A DNA stretch of 64,000 bases, taken from assembly GCF_002211365.1 (NCBI RefSeq), contig NZ_LOKZ01000001.1:620001-684000 (forward strand), given 5' to 3'. Below the pieces are notes generated by a model, which saw nothing but the letters and a program-made list of their open reading frames with translations, was not told the origin of the DNA and made no database searches. This DNA is from Rhizobium sp. R711 (lineage in GTDB: Bacteria; Pseudomonadota; Alphaproteobacteria; Rhizobiales; Rhizobiaceae). The position numbers and the translations under genes were made by a program. Below, piece by piece: positions 8,528 through 17,970 of the stretch (within the stretch, counting starts at the first letter, position 1; every line of letters starts with the position of its first letter).

Positions 8528-9748
8528 ATGGCGCGAGCCTTTCTTTTTGTTCTGGATTCGTTTGGTGTCGGCGGGGCACCGGATGCGGCTGCCTATGGTG
8601 ACGAGGGCGCCGATACGCTGGGACACATCGCGGAATTCTGTGCGGTAGGTGCTGGTGATCGCGAGGGGTTGCGCTCCGGCCCCCTGCAGCTTCCGAACAT
8701 GTCGGCTCTTGGTCTGGTCCATCTCGCGAAGGCGGCGTCTGGCCGCTTCCCGGCCGGGATGCCGGTGCCGGAGAAGGTCTACGCGATGTTCGGCTCAGCG
8801 ATCGAAGTCTCGCGCGGCAAGGATACTCCGTCCGGCCATTGGGAGATCGCGGGGACGCCGGTGACTTTCGACTGGGGTTATTTTCCGACTGAAGGCGACG
8901 CCTTCCCACAGCCACTCGTCGAGGCGCTCTGCAGGGCGGCCGAGGTTCCGGGGATTCTCGGCAATTGCCACGCCTCCGGCACTGATATCATTGCCCGGCT
9001 TGGCGAAGAGCATATCCGGACCGGGAAACCGATCTGCTACACCTCGTCCGACTCCGTCTTCCAGGTTGCCGCACACGAGACGCATTTCGGCCTCGACAGG
9101 CTGATGACCTTCTGCACGATCGCCCGCGCCCTGCTGGACCACTATAACATCGGCCGCGTTATCGCCCGGCCATTTGTCGGGGAAACCGCTTCCAAGTTTC
9201 AGCGGACCGGAAACCGGCGCGATTTTTCAGTGCCGCCGCCGGAGCCGACACTGCTTGACCGGTTGGTCAAGGAAGGCCGCAAGGTCCATGCCATTGGCAA
9301 GATCGGTGATATCTTTGCGCATAAGGGGGTATCCCGGGTGGTCAAGGCGAATGGCAATGAAGCGTTGATGGACGCCAGCCTTGCGGCCATGGATACTGCC
9401 GAGGATGGCGACCTGGTTTTCACAAACTTTGTCGATTTCGACATGGTCTATGGCCATCGTCGGGATGTAGCGGGCTATGCCGCAGCACTCGAGGCCTTTG
9501 ACGCCAGGCTGCCGGAAGTTGGCGGCAAGCTGAAGCCTGGCGACCTCGTCATCCTGACTGCCGATCACGGCTGCGACCCGACGTGGCGTGGCACGGATCA
9601 TACACGCGAGCGCGTACCGATCATTGCCTACGGGCCAGGACTGCGTTCTCGCGATATCGGCATACGCGCCACTTACGCGGACATCGGCGAGACGATCGCC
9701 CGCCATTTGCGCATCCCGATGGGGGCGCATGGGAGAAGTTTTCTATGA
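8528..9748 (+). CDS. deoB: Phosphopentomutase
   Basis: 406 residues. Interconverts (deoxy)ribose 1-phosphate and 5-phosphate in nucleoside breakdown. Alkaline-phosphatase-fold metal ligands are visible: the N-terminal [12 protein letters not shown] and the C-terminal [18 protein letters not shown], plus [17 protein letters not shown] 8528 is preceded by GGAG and gives the family start [16 protein letters not shown]; the frame open upstream is non-homologous. It overlaps add by ATGA and heads the plus-strand salvage unit deoB-add-upp. Confidence 0.96.
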   Translation: MARAFLFVLDSFGVGGAPDAAAYGDEGADTLGHIAEFCAVGAGDREGLRSGPLQLPNMSALGLVHLAKAASGRFPAGMPVPEKVYAMFGSAIEVSRGKDTPSGHWEIAGTPVTFDWGYFPTEGDAFPQPLVEALCRAAEVPGILGNCHASGTDIIARLGEEHIRTGKPICYTSSDSVFQVAAHETHFGLDRLMTFCTIARALLDHYNIGRVIARPFVGETASKFQRTGNRRDFSVPPPEPTLLDRLVKEGRKVHAIGKIGDIFAHKGVSRVVKANGNEALMDASLAAMDTAEDGDLVFTNFVDFDMVYGHRRDVAGYAAALEAFDARLPEVGGKLKPGDLVILTADHGCDPTWRGTDHTRERVPIIAYGPGLRSRDIGIRATYADIGETIARHLRIPMGAHGRSFL

Positions 9749-10713
9749 CATCGCATTTGAAGAAGGTCGAGTTGCATTGCCACCTGGAAGGGGCAGCGCC
9801 ACCGGCGCTGACCTTGGCGCAGGCCCGGAAATACAACATCGACATCGGCCGTTACCTGGCCGATGGTACGTATGTCTGGCATGATTTCGCAAGTTTTCTG
9901 GAATGCTACGACAAGGTCTCCGAGGTCTACAAGACTGAGGAGGACTATGCGTTGCTGACGGAGACCTATCTTGAGGAGCTCGCCGCGATCGGAACGATCT
10001 ACAGCGAGCTGATCGTATCTCCTGATCACGGCAAGCGGATCGGGCTTGGTGCCGATGCTTACATCGAGGGTGTGTGCGAAGGTATTCTCCGTGCCAAGGC
10101 AAAATGTGGCATCGAAGCGCGCTTGATTGTTACAGGAGAGCGTCATTTCGGCCCGGAAAGCGTCATTGGCGCCGCCGAGTACGCGGCCAAGGCAAAGAAT
10201 CCCCTTATTACCGGCTTCAATCTCGCCGGCGAGGAACGGATGGGGCGGGTTGCCGACTACGCGCGTGCGTTTGACATCGCACGCGATGCGGGGCTTGGCC
10301 TCACCATCCACGCGGGCGAAGTGTGCGGAGCCTTCAGCGTCGCCGATGCGCTCGACATCGTCCGGCCCTCGCGCGTCGGTCATGGCGTGCGAGCAATCGA
10401 GGACATGGATCTTGTCAAGCGGCTCGCTGATCTCGGAACGGTGCTGGAAGTGTGTCCCGGCTCCAATATCGCGCTGAAGGTCTTTCCGGATTTCTCATTG
10501 CACCCGCTGCGAAAACTAAAAGAAGCCGGCGTACGCGTGACGATCAGTTCGGATGACCCGCCGTTCTTTCACACGTCGCTGAAGCGTGAATACGAGCTGG
10601 CCGCCGATGCCTTTGGCTTCAGCGACGCCGCAATTGATGAGATGACGCGAACCGGTATTGCGGCAGCCTTCGTCGACGAGGCGACACGCCAAGCGCTTTT
10701 TGCCCGGATGTGA
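9745..10713 (+). CDS. add: Adenosine deaminase
   Basis: 322 residues, TIM-barrel amidohydrolase converting (deoxy)adenosine to (deoxy)inosine. Zinc and catalytic motifs are visible: [12 protein letters not shown] near the N-terminus, [10 protein letters not shown] in the middle, GHGVRAIED, and [13 protein letters not shown] near the C-terminus. The start overlaps the deoB stop (ATGA), indicating coupling. Adenine deaminases share this fold, but placement among nucleoside genes favours adenosine. Inosine made here can be split by PunA at 18744-19550. Confidence 0.9.
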   Translation: MTSHLKKVELHCHLEGAAPPALTLAQARKYNIDIGRYLADGTYVWHDFASFLECYDKVSEVYKTEEDYALLTETYLEELAAIGTIYSELIVSPDHGKRIGLGADAYIEGVCEGILRAKAKCGIEARLIVTGERHFGPESVIGAAEYAAKAKNPLITGFNLAGEERMGRVADYARAFDIARDAGLGLTIHAGEVCGAFSVADALDIVRPSRVGHGVRAIEDMDLVKRLADLGTVLEVCPGSNIALKVFPDFSLHPLRKLKEAGVRVTISSDDPPFFHTSLKREYELAADAFGFSDAAIDEMTRTGIAAAFVDEATRQALFARM

Positions 10714-10821
10714 TCGACCCGCCCTGGGGATCGGCGTTGCAAAATGGCCTCCGCTCTTGCGGTGAAGGCAATTTCCATGGAAGAAACATCCGATAAGAAC
10801 AACGATGGAAAGGGCTCGGCC

Positions 10822-11451
10822 ATGGACGGCGTAACGGTCATCGATCACCCGCTTGTGCAGCACAAACTCACGATCATGCGGCGCAAGGAGACATCGACCG
10901 GAAGTTTCCGTCGGCTCCTGCGCGAAATCTCGACGCTGCTCTGCTACGAAGTGACCCGCGATCTGGAGCTTACGATGGAGACCATCGAGACGCCCCTGCA
11001 GACGATGGAATCGCCGATCCTCGAAGGCAAGAAGCTTGTCTTCGCCTCGATCCTGCGCGCCGGCAACGGTCTTCTCGAAGGCATGCTGGATCTCGTGCCG
11101 TCGGCGCGCGTGTCGCATATCGGCGTCTACCGCGACCACGAAACGCTGCAGCCTGTCGAATATTACTTCAAGGCGCCGGAGGATGTCGCCGAGCGCCTGA
11201 TCATCGTCGTCGATCCCATGCTTGCCACCGGCAATTCCTCGATTGCCGCGATCGACAAGCTCAAGGAGCGGGGCGCGCGCAACATCCGCTTCCTCTGCCT
11301 TCTGGCCGCACCCGAGGGCATCAGGAACTTCCGTGAAGCGCATCCGGATGTTCCCGTATTTACGGCCTCGATCGACAGCCATCTGAACGAGAAGGGCTAC
11401 ATCGTGCCCGGCCTCGGTGATGCCGGCGATCGCATGTACGGCACGAAATAA
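10822..11451 (+). CDS. upp: Uracil phosphoribosyltransferase
   Basis: 209 residues, the usual length. Converts uracil plus PRPP to UMP. The PRPP-binding loop [16 protein letters not shown] and the uracil-binding C-terminus [17 protein letters not shown] are present. I chose ATG 10822 because it gives the standard length and is preceded by a GGAAAGG sequence; ATGs at 10744 and 10780 would add a non-conserved extension. It is 108 bases after add, is followed by a terminator, and recovers the uracil released by pyrimidine nucleoside phosphorylase. Confidence 0.95.
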   Translation: MDGVTVIDHPLVQHKLTIMRRKETSTGSFRRLLREISTLLCYEVTRDLELTMETIETPLQTMESPILEGKKLVFASILRAGNGLLEGMLDLVPSARVSHIGVYRDHETLQPVEYYFKAPEDVAERLIIVVDPMLATGNSSIAAIDKLKERGARNIRFLCLLAAPEGIRNFREAHPDVPVFTASIDSHLNEKGYIVPGLGDAGDRMYGTK

Positions 11452-11483
11452 TTCACAATCCGTTTACCCAATCGATGCAGTTG

Positions 11484-11514
11484 ATGGCCCGGACAAGCTT
11501 GCCGGGCCATTTGC
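11484..11514 (+). terminator. Rho-independent terminator after upp
   Basis: Perfect 9-bp stem ATGGCCCGG / CCGGGCCAT with a 9-base loop, followed by TTTGC. The U-run is short, but the stem is strong and it ends the deoB-add-upp unit. Confidence 0.7.
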
Positions 11515-11611
11515 TTTGCCGGCATTAGCAACTTGTCAGCAATTATGGCGTAGCACCTGTAAGCATGGCCACGCATGACGCGGGGTTTATACAGGAAGGA
11601 TTTCTGTCCCG

Positions 11612-12133
11612 ATGCTCGTGCGTACCGTCATTTTTGCAAGCGTCGCTGCGGTGCTTGCAACACAGATACCCACCCTCGTGGGAAAGCGTAGCAGCGAAAC
11701 GGTCACGTCGGCCAACTTCGTCACCGGCGCCGCCGAAGAGCTGCCTGCCGCGACCGCCAATGGCGGCACAATGCGCCTGCAGGCCGATGCCCAGGGACAC
11801 TATTCCGGAGACTTCAGAATCAACGGTCGACAGGTGCAGGGTCTGATCGACACCGGTGCAACTTATGTCGCTCTCAACGAGAGCTTCGCCCGACGGCTCG
11901 GCTTTACCGGCAACCAGCTTGATTTCCGCTACTCGGTCAACACCGCCAACGGCACCACAAAGGCTGCGCACGTGATGCTGGATCGGGTCGAAATCGGCGG
12001 TATTCGCGTTCGCGATGTGGAGGCCTTCGTCCTGAAGGATGAAGCCCTTTCCTCCACCCTTGTCGGGATGAGTTTCCTCAAGAAGCTTGCCTCCTATTCC
12101 GTTGCAGACGGATCCCTCAGTTTGAAACAATAG
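11612..12133 (+). CDS. Retropepsin-like (clan AA) aspartic protease, TIGR02281-type
   Basis: 173 residues. An N-terminal hydrophobic segment (about 3-21) should export or anchor it. The aspartic protease motif GLIDTGATYVALN is at about 84-96, followed by a second conserved half (LVGMSFLKKLASY). Single-domain proteins of this type are presumed to act as dimers. Substrate unknown. It is preceded by GGAAGGA, stands alone between upp and a convergent ABC ATPase gene (3-base gap), and has no obvious link to nucleoside metabolism. Confidence 0.8.
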   Translation: MLVRTVIFASVAAVLATQIPTLVGKRSSETVTSANFVTGAAEELPAATANGGTMRLQADAQGHYSGDFRINGRQVQGLIDTGATYVALNESFARRLGFTGNQLDFRYSVNTANGTTKAAHVMLDRVEIGGIRVRDVEAFVLKDEALSSTLVGMSFLKKLASYSVADGSLSLKQ

Positions 12134-12136
12134 GCG

Positions 12137-12937
12137 TCAGGACGTCGGCGACCGATCGGTGCTTCTTGCCTCATCGGCGGTCCGCGCACTCTCCCTTGTG
12201 CCGGAGACAATGATCTCCAGGACCTCGTGCTCGTCCGTGTTCTTGACGTAGCGGTCGCCCACATACTCGCCGCGCTTGAGAACCATGACGCGATCGCCGA
12301 CGGCAAAAATGTCGACCAGACGATGCGAGATAATGATCTGGGCAACGCCTTGCTTCTTCAGCTCCAGCATGGTTTCCAGCAGCCGCTCGGTGGCCATTAC
12401 CGAAAGGTTGGCAGTCGGCTCGTCGAGGATCACGACGCGCGGCTCAAATGAGATCGCGCGGGCGATCGCCACGGATTGCTGTCGGCCACCCGACAGGCTC
12501 TCGACCTTCTGATAGACGGAATTCACGTCGACCTTGAGCCGTTTCAGAACGCTGTCCGCCTCGGCATACATCTTCCGCCGGTCGACGAACGGGCCCCTGA
12601 GCGGCCAGCGGCCAAGAAAGATGTTCTGGCCGACATCCATGTTCCCGCAGAGCGCGAAGTCCTGATAGATCATCTCGATTCCTGCGTCGCGGCTCTCGTG
12701 CGGGCTCTTGAAGTATACTGGTTGCCCGGCAACCAGGATTTCGCCGGAATCGCGCTGATAGGCGCCGGTTAGGATCTTCATCAGCGTCGACTTGCCGGCC
12801 GAATTGTCCCCGACCAGGCCGAGGATCTCGCCGGGATAGAGTACGAGATCGACCTTGCGGAGTGCTTGCACGGCGCCGAACGCCTTTTCGATGCCCCGCA
12901 TTTCCACGATCGGCTGTAAGGGCTGCGCGTCAGCCAT
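12137..12937 (-). CDS. Sugar-type ABC transporter ATP-binding protein (single domain, FrcA-like)
   Basis: 266 residues with one nucleotide-binding domain: Walker A GDNSAGKS (about 39-46), signature LSGGRQQS and Walker B VVILDEPTA. Unlike RbsA/XylG-type ATPases it has only one domain, as in rhizobial FrcA, so a homodimer is expected. Its start lies 8 bases inside the end of the fused permease gene, so they are coupled. With that permease and the binding protein at 15261-16343 it forms one importer; the substrate may be a pentose or nucleoside given the deo neighbours. The signature has S where many have R/K. Confidence 0.88.
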   Translation of the reverse strand: MADAQPLQPIVEMRGIEKAFGAVQALRKVDLVLYPGEILGLVGDNSAGKSTLMKILTGAYQRDSGEILVAGQPVYFKSPHESRDAGIEMIYQDFALCGNMDVGQNIFLGRWPLRGPFVDRRKMYAEADSVLKRLKVDVNSVYQKVESLSGGRQQSVAIARAISFEPRVVILDEPTANLSVMATERLLETMLELKKQGVAQIIISHRLVDIFAVGDRVMVLKRGEYVGDRYVKNTDEHEVLEIIVSGTRESARTADEARSTDRSPTS

Positions 12938-15182
12938 GGAGGCGTTCTCCGGTTGGGACAGCCGCCGCGAAACGGGCCCGCAGGCGCGCGAAGAGATTGG
13001 CCTGGCGCACCCAAATGTCGATCAGCACTGCCACGATGAGGATGACCCCAATGAAGACATTGATCCAGTGCTGCGGCATGCTGAAGCCCTGGACATTGAG
13101 CTGCAGGAGCGCGCGAACGAGCGTGATCACGGCCGCACCGGCAAGTGAGCCGATCATCGTGCCGTAACCGCCGAAGATCGATCCGCCGCCGATGATGACG
13201 GAGGCAATGGCATCAAGCTCTCGGAACTGGCCGGCAACCGGGTTGAAGCTACGAAAGTAAGCAACGTTGATAATGCCGGCCATGGTCGCGCAGAGCGCTG
13301 CCAGCATCAGCGAGATGAAACGCACGCGGTTGGTGTTGATGCCGGCGTAAGCGGCTGCGCGGACGTTGCCGCCAGCGGCGCAGACCTTCAGTCCAAATGG
13401 TGTGTAGGCGAGCACGATGCCGGCGACGAGGGCAACGAAGAACATGAAGATCGTCTGTATGCTGACGACCTCGGCTAGCGTGCGGATGATGCCCGACGGC
13501 AGCAAAAGGCCGAAATGCAGGAGAACGTCGTTCAGTTTGCGGCCAAGTAGATTGTAGCCTTCGGGCCAGCCGGTCAGTTGCTGGCCGGCGACAAACCAGG
13601 CGGCGAGGCCTCTGGCAATGTAGAACATGCCGAGCGTAGCGATGAAGGCCGGCAGCTTGAAGCCGACCGTGACGACGGCATTGACGAGGCCAGCAGCTGT
13701 CCCGGCAAGCAGGCCCATTGCCACCGCGGTGAGTGGATCGGCGCCCAGTACCTTCAGGAAATAGGCGGCGGTGCTGCCGGCAAGCGCAAGCACGGCCCCG
13801 ACGGAGAGATCGATATCCCCGGCAGCAATGACATAGGTAAGCCCGACGGTGATCAGGGCCAGTTCCGTGTAGTTCAGCAGGATCGCAAAGGTGTTGGGCA
13901 GGTTCCACCAGTAGTCCGGCCTCAGCGCCAGGCCGGTCAGCCAGAGTACCATAGTCAGGATGATGGCCAGCGCGTCACGCCGCGCGAGGAATTTACCGAG
14001 CCCCGTGGCCGAGAGCGCCAGGTCGGTCGCCATCGCCCCTTTGGTCTGGACACCTTCCAGGGCCACGCCGCCGGTCTCGTAGGCCGGCGGCGGCGGTTGG
14101 CTGCGGAGCCAGGCCCAGAACCGGGCAGCGATCTGGCGTCGAATGAGGAAGGGCTCGATAAGAACGGCCGTGACAAGAAGCAGGCCCAGGAAAACCAGTA
14201 CGGCACCGGCAGGCAAGGTGAACCTGGCGCCCACGGCAACGTTCTCTCCATCGATAACGACGGTCCGCGTGATCGGCCAGCCTTCACGCAACACCTTGTC
14301 GATCAGCACAACGACTGCGGCGCCAAGGCAAGACCCGAACACCCGCCCACGCCCGCCGAGGATCGATGCACCGCCGATGACGACAGATGCGATAACGGTA
14401 AGTTCCCAACTGACGCCGTAAAGAGGAGTGACACCCTTGTCCTGCGCCGCTGCCAGGAGAGCAGAAAGCGTCGCACAAAGTGACGAGAGCAGATAGGCGC
14501 GAATGCGCACCCACCGCGTATTGATGCCCGCATAGGCCGCGGCCTGCTCGTTGCCGCCGGTCGCGAAGGTCTCATAGCCCCAGCGGGTCTTCGCAAGCAC
14601 ATAGGCACCGACAACAGCGACCACGAGGAAGATCGCGATCTGGTTATTGAAACCGAGGGCGTTGATCTCTCCGAGATGAAAGAAGAACGGATAGTCTTTC
14701 GCCTTGCCGGAATAGTAGATTGCCTGACCGTGTGTAAGCGCGAGAACGAAGCCGCGACCGATGAAAAGCATCGTCAGCGTTGCGATGAAGGCAGGCACTC
14801 TGAGGATCGTTACAAGGATGCCGTTGAGGAGGCCAATTGCTGTGCCAAGCAGCAAACAGAAGATCGCGGACCCGATGACGCCGAAGTCGAGAACGTTCGA
14901 TGCGAACAGCCTGGCAAAAACTACGGCGATCAGGCCGTAAGTGGAGCCGACAGAAAGATCGAGATCCTTATTGGCGATGACAAAGGTCATGCCGACCGCG
15001 ATGATCCCGACGCGGGATGTATCGCGAAAAAGTGCGTGAAGAGCCTCCGTAGACCCAAAAAAGGCCGGATTGACGAGAGCCCCGCCGAGGTAGAGCAGGG
15101 CGAGAAATATCAGTAGCCCAGCCTCCCAGCCGCCGACGAGCTGAGGCGGTGCATGGCCTAGCGATGTCGTCGTTGGCGCCAT
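12930..15182 (-). CDS. Fused tandem ABC permease (two RbsC/FrcC-type domains in one chain)
   Basis: 750 residues, twice the usual length. The first BPD_transp_2 domain (about 20-345) carries IANKDLDLSVGS, GGNEQAAAYAGINTRWVR and VVIGGASILGGRG. A linker (about 350-395) follows, and the second domain (about 400-735) carries the equivalent IAAGDIDLSVGA, GGNVRAAAYAGINTNRVR and VIIGGGSIFGGYG. Both halves look complete with many membrane helices. One chain could therefore replace the usual permease dimer. It is coupled to the downstream ATPase and lies 78 bases after the binding-protein gene. Sequencing error is unlikely because the linker is in frame and both halves are intact. Confidence 0.93.
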   Translation of the reverse strand: MAPTTTSLGHAPPQLVGGWEAGLLIFLALLYLGGALVNPAFFGSTEALHALFRDTSRVGIIAVGMTFVIANKDLDLSVGSTYGLIAVVFARLFASNVLDFGVIGSAIFCLLLGTAIGLLNGILVTILRVPAFIATLTMLFIGRGFVLALTHGQAIYYSGKAKDYPFFFHLGEINALGFNNQIAIFLVVAVVGAYVLAKTRWGYETFATGGNEQAAAYAGINTRWVRIRAYLLSSLCATLSALLAAAQDKGVTPLYGVSWELTVIASVVIGGASILGGRGRVFGSCLGAAVVVLIDKVLREGWPITRTVVIDGENVAVGARFTLPAGAVLVFLGLLLVTAVLIEPFLIRRQIAARFWAWLRSQPPPPAYETGGVALEGVQTKGAMATDLALSATGLGKFLARRDALAIILTMVLWLTGLALRPDYWWNLPNTFAILLNYTELALITVGLTYVIAAGDIDLSVGAVLALAGSTAAYFLKVLGADPLTAVAMGLLAGTAAGLVNAVVTVGFKLPAFIATLGMFYIARGLAAWFVAGQQLTGWPEGYNLLGRKLNDVLLHFGLLLPSGIIRTLAEVVSIQTIFMFFVALVAGIVLAYTPFGLKVCAAGGNVRAAAYAGINTNRVRFISLMLAALCATMAGIINVAYFRSFNPVAGQFRELDAIASVIIGGGSIFGGYGTMIGSLAGAAVITLVRALLQLNVQGFSMPQHWINVFIGVILIVAVLIDIWVRQANLFARLRARFAAAVPTGERLHG

Positions 15183-15260
15183 GGTTTCTACCGATCAATC
15201 TTGCCGTCGCGATGCGGGAGGCTTTAGTCATCCCGCATCGATCTCAGGCGTTTCGAACCG

Positions 15261-16343
15261 TTAGTTCTCGAAGCGCTTGCCAACTTTTGCGACGTTCTCC
15301 TTCGTCACCAATTGGGCACGCGTGTCCAGGTTGGCGGCGGAAATGCCGCGATCGATCTGGAGATAAAGCTGCATGACAGGCCAGAAGCCCTGCAGGAAGG
15401 GCTGCTGTCCCAGCGATCCGGTCAGGTTTCCAGCGGCGATCCCCTCCTGCTGTGCCGGGCCGAGGTCGAAACCAAAGGCGCAGAACTTACCGGTCTTGCC
15501 CATCTGTGCGACTGCCTTAACGAGCGGTGGCGTGAAGACGTTGTTGGCCGTGAAGGCGCCGACTGCATCGCCGCGGGACTCAAAGAGCGAAACAAGCGCG
15601 TTGACGGGATCATTCGGATTCGTATCGATGCCGACATTCTCCGGCCCGGCATCGACCTTGAAGGCGTCGAGCTTGCCGGCATCCTTCAGCGTCTTGACGA
15701 TGGCGTTAAAGGCGGCCGTCACGCGATTGTTGACCTCGATGTTGCCCATCGCGGTCGACGACGGCAGGAGGATCGAGCCGCTGGTCGCACCGCTGTCCAG
15801 CACGCACTTGGCAAGCGCCTCGCCGCCGATTGCCGCAGCTGACGCATCCTGGCCGGTATGACTAATTCCACTGCGGTGCAGGATGGTCGCATCGAACGAG
15901 TTGGTTGTGGCGATCGGTATGCCGGCCTTCTCGGCAGCCTTGACGATGTCGTTGTAGGCGCCGACCTGCGGCGTCGTCATGATGATGCCGTCGATTGTCG
16001 GGTCCTGAACGATCTGGTTCAGGATCTCGATCTCGCGCGCCGGATCGTCGACCGGTGATTCCGAGCCGAGCAACAAAATCTTGGCACCGATCATGTTGCC
16101 GGCGACGGTTGCACCGACATAGACGGGGTCAAAAAAGCCATTGCCGGCCGTATGCGTCACGATCGCGAAGGTCAAATGACCATCAGCCGAATGGAAGTTT
16201 TTCGTCTCGGGCGCTTCCTTGGCAGCTGCGGCAAAATCGTAGCCGCCAACAGCTTTCTCAACGCCGCCCGACTGCGCAAATGCATGCGTAGCGCTCAGCG
16301 ACAGTACCGCAGCCGACGCCGCGTACAGCAAAGTCCGCCTCAT
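15261..16343 (-). CDS. Sugar-type ABC transporter substrate-binding protein
   Basis: 360 residues. Signal peptide MRRTLLYAASAAVLSLSATHAFA, then a periplasmic-binding fold of the ribose/LacI-like family (LTFAIVTHTAGNGFFDPVYVGA, IDGIIMTTPQVGAYNDIV, FCAFGFDLGPAQQEGIAAG). ATG 16343 has GGGAGG 7 bases upstream; an upstream frame opening is not homologous. It serves the fused permease and ATPase downstream. The leader contains two competing hairpins around the ribosome site. Substrate is not certain; its place after deoA suggests a nucleoside or (deoxy)ribose-like sugar. Confidence 0.9.
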   Translation of the reverse strand: MRRTLLYAASAAVLSLSATHAFAQSGGVEKAVGGYDFAAAAKEAPETKNFHSADGHLTFAIVTHTAGNGFFDPVYVGATVAGNMIGAKILLLGSESPVDDPAREIEILNQIVQDPTIDGIIMTTPQVGAYNDIVKAAEKAGIPIATTNSFDATILHRSGISHTGQDASAAAIGGEALAKCVLDSGATSGSILLPSSTAMGNIEVNNRVTAAFNAIVKTLKDAGKLDAFKVDAGPENVGIDTNPNDPVNALVSLFESRGDAVGAFTANNVFTPPLVKAVAQMGKTGKFCAFGFDLGPAQQEGIAAGNLTGSLGQQPFLQGFWPVMQLYLQIDRGISAANLDTRAQLVTKENVAKVGKRFEN

Positions 16344-16643
16344 GATTAGTCCTCCCTTTGAGCAAAGGGAGGAAGCCGTTCGGGCGCAATTTATAGAGAG
16401 CAAAGGCCCGAAGGCTTCCTCCCATGCGCTAATATTCTGCGCAATTCCGATGCAAGTAAACGGTCAACTCATCGTAGAGGTGAATTTGTTCGCCTCGTAA
16501 GCACCTCAAGGTGGTTTTTGTTGGGAAATAGCCGCCGAAGTCGTGTTTGGCGCCTCCAAAGCGCCATGGGTGTAACTCCGGCACTGCCGTCTTGCTTTCC
16601 TGTTGAAGGAGGATGCTCTCGTTCACGCTTGCCAAGGAGGCTC
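16344..16643 (-). promoter_or_regulatory. Leader with mutually exclusive hairpins controlling a Shine-Dalgarno
   Basis: This is the 300-base gap between deoA and the binding-protein gene. Reading the minus strand, arm A (16423-16406) pairs with arm B (16385-16367) over 18 bp with one bulged C. The 3' end of B, CCTCCCTTTG (16372-16363), also pairs perfectly with CAAAGGGAGG (16360-16351), which contains the Shine-Dalgarno. A:B pairing frees the ribosome site; B:C pairing hides it. A -10-like TATTAG (16434-16429) would start the RNA near arm A. A small hairpin GAGGCT-GAG-AGCCTC overlaps the deoA stop. No other gene is seen. The switch is inference. Confidence 0.55.
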
Positions 16644-17969
16644 TCAGCCTCGGGCAATAGCCACGATGCGCTCGCAAACGACAGCCGGGATTGCAGGCTC
16701 CTCTTCGCCGATCCTGTAGTTGGCAGAAAGGACAGCGATTGCCGCATCTGCCGCGTCCTCGCTGGCGGCATGCACCAATGCGATCGGATCACCTTTTTCG
16801 ACGCGGGTGCCGAGCGGCAGGATGTCGGATACACCAACGCGGTGATCGATCCTGTCGTCGGGATGGCGTCGTCCGCCGCCGAGATCGACGACGGTCATGC
16901 CGATTTCCCGTACGTCGCAGCCGGAAAGCCAACCGGACTGAGGTGCCCGAACCGCTTTCGTTACTGGCGCTTTGACGAGGTATTTATCCGGCTCTTCTAA
17001 AAGATCCGACGGGCCGCCGAGCAGGTGAACCATGCGGGCGAAATTTTCGGCCGCCTTGCCTGTGGAAATGGCATCCGCGGCCTTCGTTTCACCTTCCTGA
17101 AGCGACGAAACGACACCTGATTTCATCAGCATCTCGGCCGCGAAAGCCAGAACGGCTGCCTCGAGCCGCGTATTCTTTTTCCTGCCAGCCAGAAATTCCA
17201 GACAATTGCGGATCTCGACGGTGTTTCCCGCGGCATCGGCGAGTGGCTGGTTCATGTCCGTGATCAGCGCCGAGGTTTTCATGCCTGCGCTATTGGCGAC
17301 ATCGACGAGTGCCCGTGCCAGCATCTCTGCGTCTTTCGGCTCGGCCATGAATGCGCCCGTGCCGACCTTGACGTCGAGCACCAGGGTCTGCAACCCGGCC
17401 GCCAGCTTCTTCGAAAGAATGGAGGCGGTGATGAGAGGGATGGAATCGACTGTCGCCGTGACATCCCGAACCGCGTAGAGCTTGCCGTCCGCAGGCGCAA
17501 GGGCTCCGGTCTGGCCGATGATGGCGCAGCCCACATCCTTCACGACCTTGCGGAAGAGCATGGCGTCAGGGGTGATGGTATAGCCGGGAATAGCCTCGAG
17601 CTTGTCCAGTGTCCCGCCGGTATGGCCAAGACCACGACCTGATATCATCGGAACGGCCAGTCCGCAGGCTGCCGCGATCGGTGCCAGCATCAGCGAGACA
17701 TTGTCGCCGACGCCACCTGTCGAGTGCTTGTCGGCGATCGGTCGGTCGGTGTCTGCCCAGCTCAGCATGTCGCCCGAGTGCGCCATCGCAAGCGTCAGAG
17801 CCACGACCTCGTCGCGCGACATGCCCTTGAACCAGACCGCCATGGCGAAGGCGCCGATCTGCCCCTCGGAGAGCTGACCGGACGCAAGCGCGGCAATGAA
17901 CGATTGGATATCCTCTTTGGAAAGCGTTCCGCCGTTTCGTTTCTGGCGGATGATCTCCTGCGGGATCAT
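16644..17969 (-). CDS. deoA: Thymidine phosphorylase
   Basis: 441 residues. Phosphorolysis of thymidine/deoxyuridine to base plus deoxyribose 1-phosphate. The family signature SGRGLGHTGGTLDKLEAIPG, the phosphate/pyrimidine site DKHSTGGVGDNVSLMLAP and the C-terminal barrel-sandwich domain are present. I chose ATG 17969 (MIPQEIIRQKRNGG) as the family start; the longer frame reads back into deoC. It begins one base after the deoC stop and shares the minus-strand salvage operon. DeoB and DeoC use its product. Confidence 0.95.
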   Translation of the reverse strand: MIPQEIIRQKRNGGTLSKEDIQSFIAALASGQLSEGQIGAFAMAVWFKGMSRDEVVALTLAMAHSGDMLSWADTDRPIADKHSTGGVGDNVSLMLAPIAAACGLAVPMISGRGLGHTGGTLDKLEAIPGYTITPDAMLFRKVVKDVGCAIIGQTGALAPADGKLYAVRDVTATVDSIPLITASILSKKLAAGLQTLVLDVKVGTGAFMAEPKDAEMLARALVDVANSAGMKTSALITDMNQPLADAAGNTVEIRNCLEFLAGRKKNTRLEAAVLAFAAEMLMKSGVVSSLQEGETKAADAISTGKAAENFARMVHLLGGPSDLLEEPDKYLVKAPVTKAVRAPQSGWLSGCDVREIGMTVVDLGGGRRHPDDRIDHRVGVSDILPLGTRVEKGDPIALVHAASEDAADAAIAVLSANYRIGEEEPAIPAVVCERIVAIARG

Positions 17970-17970
17970 C

